Assembly (NCBI RefSeq): GCF_020034665.1
Contig: NZ_JAIQDI010000002.1
Span: 1,612,001-1,676,000 of the forward strand
Reading direction: 5' to 3'
DNA from: Niabella beijingensis
GTDB taxonomy: Bacteria > Bacteroidota > Bacteroidia > Chitinophagales > Chitinophagaceae
Length of the DNA stretch: 64,000 nt
The notes below the pieces were generated by a model. It did no database searches. It had not been told where the DNA came from and saw only the letters and a list, made by a program, of their open reading frames with translations. Position numbers and translations under genes: made by a program. Numbering within the stretch: the first letter of the stretch is position 1; the number at the start of each line of letters is the position of its first letter. Of the stretch, positions 25,812-33,884 are shown in pieces.

Positions 25812-26741
25812 ATGAAGATCGTTGCATTTTTAAGACTGGTACGTTATCCGAACCTTATTTTTATTGCCCTTACGCAGGCAATGTTTCAATATTGCATTTA
25901 TTATCCCATTTACAGGAACCGGATCCCAGACCATGATACCTTCCAGTTCGTGCTGCTGGTGCTGGCGTCGGTGTTTATTGCGGCCGGCGGAAATATTATC
26001 AATGATTATTTCGACATGAACATTGACCGGATCAACAAGCCCCAAAAAATGATCATCGGGAAATACATCAACCGTAGATGGGCGCTGGTATGGCACCTCG
26101 TATTGAGTGTGGGCGGGGTATTGCTTACCGCTATTGCGGTAAACCCGTTTTCCCGCTGGTACCTGGTGGTGGCTAATATCATCTGCGTATTGCTGTTGTG
26201 GTTTTATTCGGTAAAATTCAAGAAAGAGGCTCTGATCGGCAATATCGTGATATCACTGCTCACTGCCTGGACGATCATGATCATCTTTCTTTCCAAATTC
26301 TCTTTTTCCAATGCTTTCGGAAACGTGGTGGAAGAGCAATTGAAATTTTTCCGGTTTGCAGTGCTGTACGCCGGCTTTGCCTTTATCATTTCCCTGATCC
26401 GGGAGGCGATAAAAGATGTGGAAGATATCGCCGGTGACCAGAAATACGGGTGCAAGACCATGCCCATCCTGTGGGGCGTGAATGCCACAAAAGTATACAT
26501 CGCCGTGTGGCTTACCCTGCTGATGGCATTGCTGGCCGTGGTGCAGTTCTATATCCTTCAGCTGGGATGGTGGCCGGGCATTCTTTACTGTGTGCTGCTG
26601 ATTCTTCTTCCGGCTGCTTACCTGTTCCGTAAACTGATCCCTGCAAACCGGGCAGCTGAATATCATTCACTGAGTGCCCTTACCAAAGGAATCATGCTGA
26701 CAGGCATCCTGTCCATGGGTATTTTTTATTTTTATTTGTAA
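25812..26741 (+). CDS. UbiA family prenyltransferase
   Basis: 309-residue integral membrane prenyltransferase with about eight or nine transmembrane helices. The two Asp-rich motifs that bind prenyl diphosphate through Mg are visible: NDYFDMNIDRINKP (about residues 61-74) and DVEDIAGDQKYGCKTMPI (about residues 202-219). Bacteroidota members are commonly annotated as geranylgeranylglycerol-phosphate geranylgeranyltransferase-like, but the acceptor is uncertain here; a quinone or heme substrate is less likely by motif. It sits between the KdsC-like gene and maf, separated by 15 and 5 bases, as an operon. Confidence 0.9.
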   Translation: MKIVAFLRLVRYPNLIFIALTQAMFQYCIYYPIYRNRIPDHDTFQFVLLVLASVFIAAGGNIINDYFDMNIDRINKPQKMIIGKYINRRWALVWHLVLSVGGVLLTAIAVNPFSRWYLVVANIICVLLLWFYSVKFKKEALIGNIVISLLTAWTIMIIFLSKFSFSNAFGNVVEEQLKFFRFAVLYAGFAFIISLIREAIKDVEDIAGDQKYGCKTMPILWGVNATKVYIAVWLTLLMALLAVVQFYILQLGWWPGILYCVLLILLPAAYLFRKLIPANRAAEYHSLSALTKGIMLTGILSMGIFYFYL

Positions 26742-26746
26742 AGTAT

Positions 26747-27334
26747 ATGAGTGCAGACCGTATTATTCTGGCCTCATCGTCGCCCCGCCGCAAGCAAATA
26801 CTGGAATGGGCCGATGTGCCGTTCGAAATCGTTACAAAGGAGATCGATGAGTATTTTGATCCGGCACTGGATACACGGTCCGCAGCGGCCGACGTGGCCC
26901 GCAGAAAAGCCCGTGCAGTGCTTTCCGATACCGGAAACGAAGCACTGATCATTGCTGCCGATACAGTAGTGGTTTTAAATGGCAGGGTCATCGGAAAACC
27001 CAAAAACAAGGCAGAGGCGGTTGAAACACTGACCGCATTGCAGGGCAATACGCATGATGTGATTACCGGCGTGGCGCTGGTGCGCGGCGCGGAGGAGATT
27101 GTATTCTCAGAAGTAACGGAGGTGACCTTTCATTCCCTTACCGGGGAGCAGATCAGTTATTATATCGACCGGTACCGGCCCTTTGACAAAGCAGGCGCCT
27201 ATGCCATCCAGGAATGGATCGGTGTGGTGGGAATTCAAAAAATAAATGGTGATTTTTACAATGTAATGGGGTTGCCCGTGAGCAGAATATTACAGGAAAT
27301 ACATAAATTGCAGTATAAATCCGCAGACGGATAA
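26747..27334 (+). CDS. Maf-type nucleoside triphosphate pyrophosphatase
   Basis: 195-residue Maf/HAM1-fold enzyme that hydrolyses non-canonical or excess nucleoside triphosphates (dTTP/UTP type) to monophosphates. The N-terminus IILASSSPRRKQILEWADVPFEI is the family signature (SxSPRR), followed by ARRKARAV, IAADTVVVLNGRVIGKPKNKAEA and YIDRYRPFDKAGAYAIQEW. House-cleaning and septum-related roles are described. It starts five bases after the UbiA gene. Confidence 0.95.
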   Translation: MSADRIILASSSPRRKQILEWADVPFEIVTKEIDEYFDPALDTRSAAADVARRKARAVLSDTGNEALIIAADTVVVLNGRVIGKPKNKAEAVETLTALQGNTHDVITGVALVRGAEEIVFSEVTEVTFHSLTGEQISYYIDRYRPFDKAGAYAIQEWIGVVGIQKINGDFYNVMGLPVSRILQEIHKLQYKSADG

Positions 27335-27367
27335 TGCGTTTTTGATAACCTGAAAAACATCAACCAT

Positions 27368-28630
27368 ATGAACGAACAGCTACTCCAATACATTTGGCAG
27401 TTCCAGTATTTTAACGCCCGGTCGCTTACCACTACAGAAGGAACTCCCGTACAGGTACTTTATGTGGGCGTGCTGAACCGGAACCAGGGGCCGGATTTTG
27501 AACAGGCCCGGATCCGCATCGGTACTACACTCTGGGCCGGCTCTGTGGAGCTCCATCTTAAAACATCTGACTGGAAAAAGCACCGGCATCATGCTGATGT
27601 GAACTACAGGAAAGTGGTGCTTCATGTTGTATATGAAGATGATCATCCGGAACCGGAAGGATTGCCCGTAGTGGAGCTGAAGACCCGGATCTCCCGGAAC
27701 CTGTTAAACCGTTATGAAGGGCTGATGAACACCCGGTCCTTTATTCCCTGTGAAAAAATGATCGCAACTGTGCCGCAGCTCACCCTTGGCATGTGGAAGA
27801 GCCGGCTGGTGGCAGAACGGCTGATCCGGAAAGGCGCCGTTGTTGAAAATTACCTTGAGACCAACCACCAGCATTGGGAAGAAAGCTTCTGGTGGTTGCT
27901 GGCAAAAAATTTCGGACTCCCCGTTAATGCCGATGCTTTTGAAGCCATCGCCAAAAGCATTCCCCTGAACCTGCTGGGGAGACACAAACAACGGGTACAA
28001 CAGCTGGAAGCGTTGCTGCTGGGGCAGGCCGGGTTACTGGACAATAGCTTTGAGGACCCTTATCCGGTCATGCTGCAACGCGAGTACCGGTTCCTCCGGA
28101 AGAAGTACGGGCTGCAACCGGTGAATCTTCCGGTTCATTTCCTGCGGATGCGACCGGGAGGTTTCCCCACCATACGGCTGGCCCAGCTGGCGATGGTAAT
28201 CGCCTCTTCCGTTCATCTCTTCTCAAAGGTCATTGCCGAAGACACACTGGAAAATATCCGGAAATGGTTCAGGGTGGAAGCCAATGATTTCTGGCACTAT
28301 CATTATACCCTTAACGAGGCAAGCGGGCTGCGTATTAAATCGATTGGGCCTGCAATGATCGACAATATTATTATTAACACCATTGCCCCGGTTCTTTTTG
28401 CATATGGAAGTATCTATGGAAAACACGCGCTGAAGGAAAAAGCCATCCGGTGGCTGGAAGAAACCCGGCCTGAAAAAAATACCATCACCCGGAGCTTTGA
28501 GCATTTTGGTCTTGCCAACCGGTCGGCCATGGATTCGCAGGCTTTTATTGAACTAAAGACCCGTTACTGTGACGAACGTAAATGTCTTTATTGTTCCATT
28601 GGTAATTATCTTATAAAAAAAGAAAAATAA
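27368..28630 (+). CDS. DUF2851 family protein
   Basis: 420-residue soluble protein of DUF2851, a family found mainly in Bacteroidota and of unknown function. It opens MNEQLLQYIWQFQYFNARSL, and has EGTPVQVLYVGVLNRNQGPDFEQARIRI, a block with the acidic and Gly residues seen in nuclease-like folds, and WAGSVELHLKTSDWKKHRHHADVNYRKVVLHVVYEDD. The C-terminus carries a cysteine motif (RYCDERKCLYCSIGNYLIK) that could bind metal. I infer a possible nuclease-like role from these blocks only. Last gene of the plus-strand run, ending at a bidirectional terminator. Confidence 0.88.
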   Translation: MNEQLLQYIWQFQYFNARSLTTTEGTPVQVLYVGVLNRNQGPDFEQARIRIGTTLWAGSVELHLKTSDWKKHRHHADVNYRKVVLHVVYEDDHPEPEGLPVVELKTRISRNLLNRYEGLMNTRSFIPCEKMIATVPQLTLGMWKSRLVAERLIRKGAVVENYLETNHQHWEESFWWLLAKNFGLPVNADAFEAIAKSIPLNLLGRHKQRVQQLEALLLGQAGLLDNSFEDPYPVMLQREYRFLRKKYGLQPVNLPVHFLRMRPGGFPTIRLAQLAMVIASSVHLFSKVIAEDTLENIRKWFRVEANDFWHYHYTLNEASGLRIKSIGPAMIDNIIINTIAPVLFAYGSIYGKHALKEKAIRWLEETRPEKNTITRSFEHFGLANRSAMDSQAFIELKTRYCDERKCLYCSIGNYLIKKEK

Positions 28631-28653
28631 AAAGGGTGCATTGTGCACCCTTT
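28631..28653 (-). terminator. Bidirectional terminator between DUF2851 and a secreted-protein gene
   Basis: AAAGGGTGCA and TGCACCCTTT form a perfect 10-bp stem. It begins right after the DUF2851 stop. On the minus strand the stem is followed by TTTTATTTTT, so it best serves the minus-strand gene ending at 28674, and probably both. Confidence 0.8.
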
Positions 28654-28673
28654 ATCCGGAATATAAGATCCGC

Positions 28674-29144
28674 TTAGCGTCTTCTGCCGTTATTGCGGCT
28701 ATTGGCATAATCACGGCTGCGATCATTCCTTCTTTCAGTTACTTCACTGCGGCGATTGTTACGGTATGCGTAGTCCCTGATAGAGACCTGTGTGCGATCC
28801 TGTCCGTACCGGTTATACTGCCGTATATGTGTACTGTTGTTTCTCCAGGGAGTATTGGAATTGAGCACTACCTTATACGTATTGTAAAGATTAACGTTCC
28901 GGTACTGGCGGGGAAGAGTACGGGTGGTTACCCAGCTTCTCCGGTTCTGGTAGACGTATGTTTTATTGTAGATATCATAATAAACATTGATCTCCGGCAG
29001 GTAATAATAGCGTGCCTGGTTATAACCGTAAGGGCCCCATTGCGGCTGACTGCCGATGTTTATATTAACGTTTACCTGTGCCTGTGCCAATTGAGCGGTA
29101 GCAAGTCCGGCAACCAGTGCAAATAAGAAGAATACCTTTTTCAT
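28674..29144 (-). CDS. Secreted basic Tyr/Arg/Asn-rich protein
   Basis: 156-residue protein of unknown function. The signal peptide (MKKVFFLFALVAGLATAQ, cleaved near AQAQ) is followed by VNVNINIGSQPQWGPYGY, a Tyr-rich segment (ARYYYLPEINVYYDIYNK) and a C-terminal tail of Arg, Asn and Ser (NRRSEVTERRNDRSRD). It has no cysteines. Proteins with this NVNIN...WGPxGY...YYYLPEI pattern occur widely in Bacteroidota as short periplasmic proteins; no function is known to me. The gene has an unusually complete Shine-Dalgarno sequence and a strong terminator, suggesting high expression. Confidence 0.75.
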   Translation of the reverse strand: MKKVFFLFALVAGLATAQLAQAQVNVNINIGSQPQWGPYGYNQARYYYLPEINVYYDIYNKTYVYQNRRSWVTTRTLPRQYRNVNLYNTYKVVLNSNTPWRNNSTHIRQYNRYGQDRTQVSIRDYAYRNNRRSEVTERRNDRSRDYANSRNNGRRR

Positions 29145-29148
29145 AATG

Positions 29149-29156
29149 ACCTCCTT
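29149..29156 (-). promoter_or_regulatory. Full Shine-Dalgarno sequence
   Basis: On the minus strand AAGGAGGT lies four bases before the ATG at 29144. A full anti-SD match is unusual in Bacteroidota, whose genes mostly lack one, and none of the neighbours shows it. Confidence 0.7.
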
Positions 29157-29256
29157 GGTTTTAAATGAATGTTCTTATTAAATAGACGATCCATTTAAAG
29201 GAAAGCAGGCGGCGGGTCCGTTAATAAATTACTAAGGTTTAAAAGGAACCTCAGGT

Positions 29257-29889
29257 TCAGGAGGTCCTGCCGGTCCAGGCTTCCAGTACATCCCCGATAG
29301 AAGGGTAGGTCTGATCTTTATAAGCCGTAAGACGTGCAGCAGGTACCCATTGTATTTCGGTAATATCCTCTTCTGTTTGCGGCACCAGTGTTTCTGCGGC
29401 ATCTCCTTTCATTAAAAACCAATGCGACTCTTTCAGAATATGATGTGTACCCTGCTCATAAGTGTGGTAGGTGATCGTCAACGGCACATCCATTGCGACC
29501 TGCGTAAGCCCCGTTTCTTCCCTTACTTCCCGCAGGGCACATTCTTCGATGGTCTCTCCCGGATCCAGCTTACCCTTGGGAAGATCCCAGAAGCCACGGC
29601 GATGGATCATCAGTATTTCATGCTGCCCGTTGATCACCAATCCCCCGCCTGCCTGGATGCGTTCAAATTTTTTGAAGAAGGCTTTTTTGAGTTCCTCAAA
29701 ATCCGGATGCACAAAAATGCCTGTTTTGATCTCCGGCAATGTCAGTTCGCGTAACATGGCTTTGACAGAATGGGTATCCAGTTCGTCGATCAGTACGGTT
29801 TCCGGATGATGCAGCAATTCGCGGAGCGCTGCACCGGGTTCATCACAGAGATAGAGCACTTTATTGTTGATGTGAATTTTAATTTGCAT
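29257..29889 (-). CDS. NUDIX hydrolase
   Basis: 210-residue soluble protein. The Nudix box GX5EX7REUXEEXGU is complete in GKLDPGETIEECALREVREETGL (about residues 107-129) and coordinates Mg for cleavage of a nucleoside diphosphate linked to another group. The first 70 or so residues (MQIKIHINNKVLYLCDEPG..) form an extra N-terminal domain not found in minimal Nudix proteins. TITYHTYEQGTHHILKESHWFLM follows the box. The substrate cannot be deduced; diadenosine polyphosphates or ADP-sugars are common for this group. It diverges from pyrE. Confidence 0.9.
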   Translation of the reverse strand: MQIKIHINNKVLYLCDEPGAALRELLHHPETVLIDELDTHSVKAMLRELTLPEIKTGIFVHPDFEELKKAFFKKFERIQAGGGLVINGQHEILMIHRRGFWDLPKGKLDPGETIEECALREVREETGLTQVAMDVPLTITYHTYEQGTHHILKESHWFLMKGDAAETLVPQTEEDITEIQWVPAARLTAYKDQTYPSIGDVLEAWTGRTS

Positions 29890-29949
29890 ATAATTTCAGT
29901 TTTCTAAAAAGATGGGCTTAATTTCGCAGCCTAAATTTAGGGAGCTATT

Positions 29950-30582
29950 ATGAACGATGCAAAAGTAGTTGCGGAAAAGTTATTACAGGTAAATGCGGTT
30001 AAATTAAGACCCCAGGAGCCATTTACCTGGGCCAGCGGCTGGAAAAGTCCGATTTATTGTGACAACAGAAGTGTGTTATCATTTCCTTTTGTGCGTGATT
30101 TTATTAAAAGCGAGCTCTGTAATGTGTTGTTCGAACAGTTCGGCGATGCCGATTGTATTGCCGGTGTGGCCACCGGGGCGATCGCGTGGGGTGCGCTGGC
30201 GGCTGATCAGCTTAAGCTGCCCTTTATTTATGTACGGCCAAAACCAAAGGAGCACGGGCTCGGAAACCAGGTAGAGGGCCTGTTTGAAAAAGGGCAGAAG
30301 ATCGCCGTAGTGGAAGATCTTGTCAGCACCGGCAAGAGCAGCCTTCAGGCGGTGGATGCGCTGCTGGCAGCCGGTCTGGAAATCGTGGGGATGGTATCGA
30401 TCTTTACCTATGATTTTTCTGTAGCCCGGAAAGCGTTCGAAGAACGTGGGATCCGGTATCAACCACTGACCAGCTACCCTGTTTTACTGGAACTGGCCCG
30501 GGAGAAGGGGCAGATCAATGATGAGGAAGCTGCGCTGCTGCTCAAATGGAGCGAGGATCCGGCAAACTGGAACGGGATCTGA
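29950..30582 (+). CDS. pyrE: Orotate phosphoribosyltransferase
   Basis: 210-residue type I phosphoribosyltransferase that joins orotate to PRPP, giving OMP in pyrimidine synthesis. The PRPP-binding loop VVEDLVSTGKSSLQAVDALLAAG lies at about residues 118-140; VATGAIAWGALAADQL and FIYVRPKPKEHGLGNQVEG (the flexible catalytic loop) precede it. FTWASGWKSPIYCDNR near the N-terminus is the orotate-side signature. It has a short upstream region with a near-consensus -7 box (TAATTTCG at about 29919). It ends 27 bases from the convergent LEA-type gene. Confidence 0.97.
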   Translation: MNDAKVVAEKLLQVNAVKLRPQEPFTWASGWKSPIYCDNRSVLSFPFVRDFIKSELCNVLFEQFGDADCIAGVATGAIAWGALAADQLKLPFIYVRPKPKEHGLGNQVEGLFEKGQKIAVVEDLVSTGKSSLQAVDALLAAGLEIVGMVSIFTYDFSVARKAFEERGIRYQPLTSYPVLLELAREKGQINDEEAALLLKWSEDPANWNGI

Positions 30583-30609
30583 GGCCCGTTACCGCTTCCG
30601 TATTCATTC

Positions 30610-31086
30610 TTAAAACCGGAGCTGCCCCAGCAATTCGCGGGAGGCCTTCTTTCCGTTATAGCGCAGGGGAAAATTCTTGATAATGGATCCTTTACTCAGA
30701 CGGGCATTACCATCCAGTTTTATATTAACAGAGTCCCTTGTGATCAATGTCAATGAATTATTCAGCAGGTCTTTCAGATTTACCTTCAATCGCACCGGAA
30801 CCGAAAAATCGCTGCGGGCAGGAATCTTTACATTCTCATTCAGCAGAAAATCACCAATATAAATATCCTGTATCCAGGCCTTTCCACCGGCATTATTTAA
30901 CATAGCACCCATTTTATTAGGGTTATTGAAAATAAGGTTCATCTCCATCGTTGTCTCGTTCATACCCACTTTACCCAGTTTTACATTTTCCACTCCGATA
31001 AACTTTATGTCCTGGTATTTCATACAGGAGGAGAGGAGTACCAAACCCAACAACACAACCAAAAACTGTTTCATTCTTATATTCAT
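30610..31086 (-). CDS. LEA type 2 family lipoprotein
   Basis: 158-residue lipoprotein with a lipobox (LVLLSSC, C21), so membrane-anchored on the periplasmic side. The mature part has the water-stress/LEA-14 fold pattern: IKFIGVENVKLGKVGMNETTMEMNLIFNNPN, then DFLLNENVKIPARSDFSVPVRLKV. Such proteins form a single Ig-like beta-sandwich; their bacterial function is unknown, though stress roles are proposed. A start at 31074 (MKQFL) is possible; 31086 gives the longer n-region. Upstream is the AT-rich island, with a near-match -7 element at about 31100. Confidence 0.8.
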   Translation of the reverse strand: MNIRMKQFLVVLLGLVLLSSCMKYQDIKFIGVENVKLGKVGMNETTMEMNLIFNNPNKMGAMLNNAGGKAWIQDIYIGDFLLNENVKIPARSDFSVPVRLKVNLKDLLNNSLTLITRDSVNIKLDGNARLSKGSIIKNFPLRYNGKKASRELLGQLRF

Positions 31087-31638
31087 TTTAATTAGACGGC
31101 AAATTAAGCGCCTTTCACCGATGCAGGAAAAATACCTTGTTAAAAATCGGAAAATTGTTTTAAATATTGAGCTAATTTTTTTAGTTTTTTGAATTTGAAG
31201 AATTCAAAATATTTTGCTAATCCAAGTAGTTTTTATTTTTGTAATAAATATTTGATAATAAATTATTTATATTTTATTAAACGATTTTTTATATAATATA
31301 TTTTGATGTAAAAAGTGAAAAAATTTTCGAGGAACATTCTTATATAAATATGTTTTATAATTAATTATTTAATTTATTGAAATAGAGTTTTTAATTAAGT
31401 TTATATAATATACTTGTTATCATAAACATAAAAGTATATTATTTTATAATGTGTATATTGCCGATCAAGACAGGTAAATGCCTTTAAATCGCAGCAAGCC
31501 GCAGGCCGTGTTTCCGATTGCCCCTGGCAGACGTGCATGGGGATCTACTGGAACACTGGCATGCCGGTGCCAAAATGCAATCTTAAATAGATGAATCATT
31601 TGAAGAAGGCCCGTACCCAGAAGGGGGCCTAAACGGGA
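31087..31638 (-). other. AT-rich intergenic island
   Basis: 552 bases without a confident gene. From about 31150 to 31450 it is almost wholly A and T, far more than the surrounding genes. It contains a 9-bp perfect hairpin (TTTTGAATT at 31187-31195, AATTCAAAA at 31201-31209). From 31450 to 31600 the composition returns to normal and one short minus-strand frame (31465-31599, 44 codons) is open; I could not recognise it. The region may hold the promoter of the LEA-type gene and the 3' end of the glycosyltransferase operon. No tRNA or known RNA motif was seen. Confidence 0.6.
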
Positions 31639-32763
31639 TTACCAGAGCCGCTGCATCAGTTGGGTAGTGTTCTTATCGTTGTTGAAGGTTTGCTCCACCA
31701 GCTGTTTCCGGAGTTTTATTTCTTCATCTTCAAAAGGTTTATAATAAAGCTGGGAGATAATAGATGCGATGGCGTTGGAATTGCTTCCGATATGACAGGC
31801 GGGTTCCAGTCCCGTACCTGTTACCATTGCAGGGGTGGTGACACAATGACGTCCGGAATACAGTGAATGTAAAAGTTTTAGGCGTATTCCTGTAATATTT
31901 TTATTGAAGTTGGGGAGCACATTGATATGTGCTTTTTGCACCAGGTCATTGATCTCTGATTCACTGGGATTACTGATCAGGCAGGTGTGCTGACAGAGGG
32001 ACGCGGCTTTTTGCAGCTGGCGCCCGGGATCCTTGCCGGCAATGATGAACGGAACCCGTACTTTATTAAAAACCTTATGCAATAACCAGAGCGCCGCTTC
32101 TTCATTTTCTGCCACTGATAGATTTCCATGAAAAAGACAGTGCGTTCCCATCCCTTCCAGACTGTTCACTTCCTGCCAGGAAGGATAGGTAGGGAGGAGG
32201 AAGGTATTGTCAAACCCCAGCTCCTTAAAAAAATCGACATCGGCTTCCGAAACGCAGGCCAGCAACAGGTTCTTGGGAAGCGTAGGCACATACTTTTTAA
32301 TCAGTCTGCTTTCCGTGGTGTAGTACAGTTTTTTAAAAAGGTCGGAGGTGGCGCGGGCAAGTTCCTTATAGTACACTTCCTCATTGTTGTGCATCCGTAC
32401 ACAGATCATGCGGTTGCCGCCGATAAAGGGGATGATACCGGTGCAATGCAATCCCTCCAGCAATACCGGGTAATTATCCTTTGATAATTGCTCAGCCAGC
32501 TCCTGGTTGACCCTGGAGGAAACAATATAGGGGAGTGAAAGGTTGAGGCATTCTGTTTTTTTCCTGCGCTCATAAACATGAACTGATTCACAAAAGGCAT
32601 TCAGCTCTTTGGGCACTCCTCTTTCGTTATAGCTGAAATAATGTAAATGAACTTTTACTCCCATCCGGTTAAAGGCCCGGATGCGGTTCAGCATGTCGAT
32701 AACACCCCCGTAATCTGCGGGCCAGGGTACGTCCAGACAAACGATATGTAGGTGCAACTGCAT
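31639..32763 (-). CDS. Glycosyltransferase (GT4-like)
   Basis: 374-residue glycosyltransferase with two Rossmann-like lobes (GT-B). The N-terminal LHLHIVCLDVPWPADYGGVIDMLNRI is typical of GT4/GT1 enzymes, where the GG loop binds the acceptor side. The C-terminal lobe has CLFHGNLSVAENEEAALWLLHKVF, FIIAGKDPGRQL and a donor-site region INVLPNFNKNITGIRLKLLHSLYSGRHCVTT resembling the usual E-rich donor motif, although the canonical ExFG... glutamates are not clear. The sugar is unknown. It overlaps the preceding glycosyltransferase gene by one base (TAATG) and forms an operon with it. Confidence 0.82.
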   Translation of the reverse strand: MQLHLHIVCLDVPWPADYGGVIDMLNRIRAFNRMGVKVHLHYFSYNERGVPKELNAFCESVHVYERRKKTECLNLSLPYIVSSRVNQELAEQLSKDNYPVLLEGLHCTGIIPFIGGNRMICVRMHNNEEVYYKELARATSDLFKKLYYTTESRLIKKYVPTLPKNLLLACVSEADVDFFKELGFDNTFLLPTYPSWQEVNSLEGMGTHCLFHGNLSVAENEEAALWLLHKVFNKVRVPFIIAGKDPGRQLQKAASLCQHTCLISNPSESEINDLVQKAHINVLPNFNKNITGIRLKLLHSLYSGRHCVTTPAMVTGTGLEPACHIGSNSNAIASIISQLYYKPFEDEEIKLRKQLVEQTFNNDKNTTQLMQRLW

Positions 32764-33878
32764 TATAAATAAGGCGTGTATATTTTCATCAATACCTGTT
32801 TCTCGTGATCCCAGTTCAATTCCTTTTGCGCAATGATAGCATTATTTCTTGCTTTTTGCATGCTTTCTGCATTGTACAGGAAGGATTTCACTTCAACGGC
32901 CATTTCCCGTGGGGTACGAAAGTTTAAACAAAATCCGACTCCGTATTGTTCGATGATCTTTTTCACCTCAGGTAAGGCTGTAGCAGCCACAGGGATACCC
33001 GCCTGGATGTAATCAAAAAGTTTATTTGGCAGGCTTACCAGGAAATTTTCATCGCTGAATCCGTCCAGTGAAAAACCAAGATCGGCGTGTGGTGTGTATT
33101 GCTTTAGCTGATCGGGTGGCAGCTTGTCGATCATTTCTACCTGCGCTTCCAGTTCCCATTCGGTACGCTTTTCTTTAATGGTTTCCCAGAGCAGGCCACC
33201 ACCAATATACACCAGGTAACAATCGTCCGGCATATAGCGCATCATTTCCAGCAGTTCCAGTCCGCCCCGTCCATGATTGATCCCGATCCCCTGCATCAGC
33301 AACACTCTTTTCCCGCGCCAGGAAGCCGGTCGCTCCATAAATTCAGCCGGCTGTGGAACAGGGAGGTTGCGGACCACGGTGACCGGTGTTCCGTATTCCT
33401 TTTGGTATTTTGCCTTTACCGCATCACTCACCGTATAAACCACCGGCAATTTTGGAAACAGATAATCCTCCAGTCGTTTCCAGAATCTTTTTTTTGCAGG
33501 CGAACCCGCCAGTTCAGGTACTCCGGTAAAATACTCGTGTGTATCATAGAACAGCGGTTTCTTCCTCCACTTTGACAAGAGGTAATTGGGCGCAAGCGTA
33601 TCCAGGTCATTGGCCAGCAGATAATCCGTTCTGCAAAACAGCAGCCTGAAGAAAAGCCGGAGGTTGAATTCGGCATACTGCCATACCCCTTTTCTGAAAA
33701 AGCAGCGCATCCTTCCGGCCCGGAAAGGATAATGCCCCAATGGAAGGCTGTTGCCAAACGCCCGGCCGATGAGCACTACATCAAAACCCATTTCCCGGAG
33801 TGTGGTACAGATGCGTATCACCCGCTGATCGGTGGTTATTTCTGAGATAACGGATACTGTAATGCGTTTCTGACCCAT
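32763..33878 (-). CDS. Glycosyltransferase (GT4-like)
   Basis: 371-residue GT-B glycosyltransferase. The N-terminus is RITVSVISEITTDQRVIRICTTLREMGFDVVLIGR, and LLANDLDTLAPNYLLSKWRKKPLFYDTHEYFTG is the acceptor-side block common in cell-envelope GT4 enzymes. The C-terminal donor lobe shows RVLLMQGIGINHGRGGLELLEMM, LVYIGGG, and the donor-site stretch LGFSLDGFSDENFLVSLPNKLFDYIQAGIPVAATALPEVKKII. Product unknown; a surface polysaccharide or glycolipid is likely from the neighbouring UDP-GlcNAc 2-epimerase gene six bases upstream. Confidence 0.88.
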   Translation of the reverse strand: MGQKRITVSVISEITTDQRVIRICTTLREMGFDVVLIGRAFGNSLPLGHYPFRAGRMRCFFRKGVWQYAEFNLRLFFRLLFCRTDYLLANDLDTLAPNYLLSKWRKKPLFYDTHEYFTGVPELAGSPAKKRFWKRLEDYLFPKLPVVYTVSDAVKAKYQKEYGTPVTVVRNLPVPQPAEFMERPASWRGKRVLLMQGIGINHGRGGLELLEMMRYMPDDCYLVYIGGGLLWETIKEKRTEWELEAQVEMIDKLPPDQLKQYTPHADLGFSLDGFSDENFLVSLPNKLFDYIQAGIPVAATALPEVKKIIEQYGVGFCLNFRTPREMAVEVKSFLYNAESMQKARNNAIIAQKELNWDHEKQVLMKIYTPYL

Positions 33879-33884
33879 GAATAG

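Noticed and set aside
31465..31599. 44-codon frame in the AT-rich island as a gene
   Set aside because: Too short and unrecognised; kept only as part of the island.
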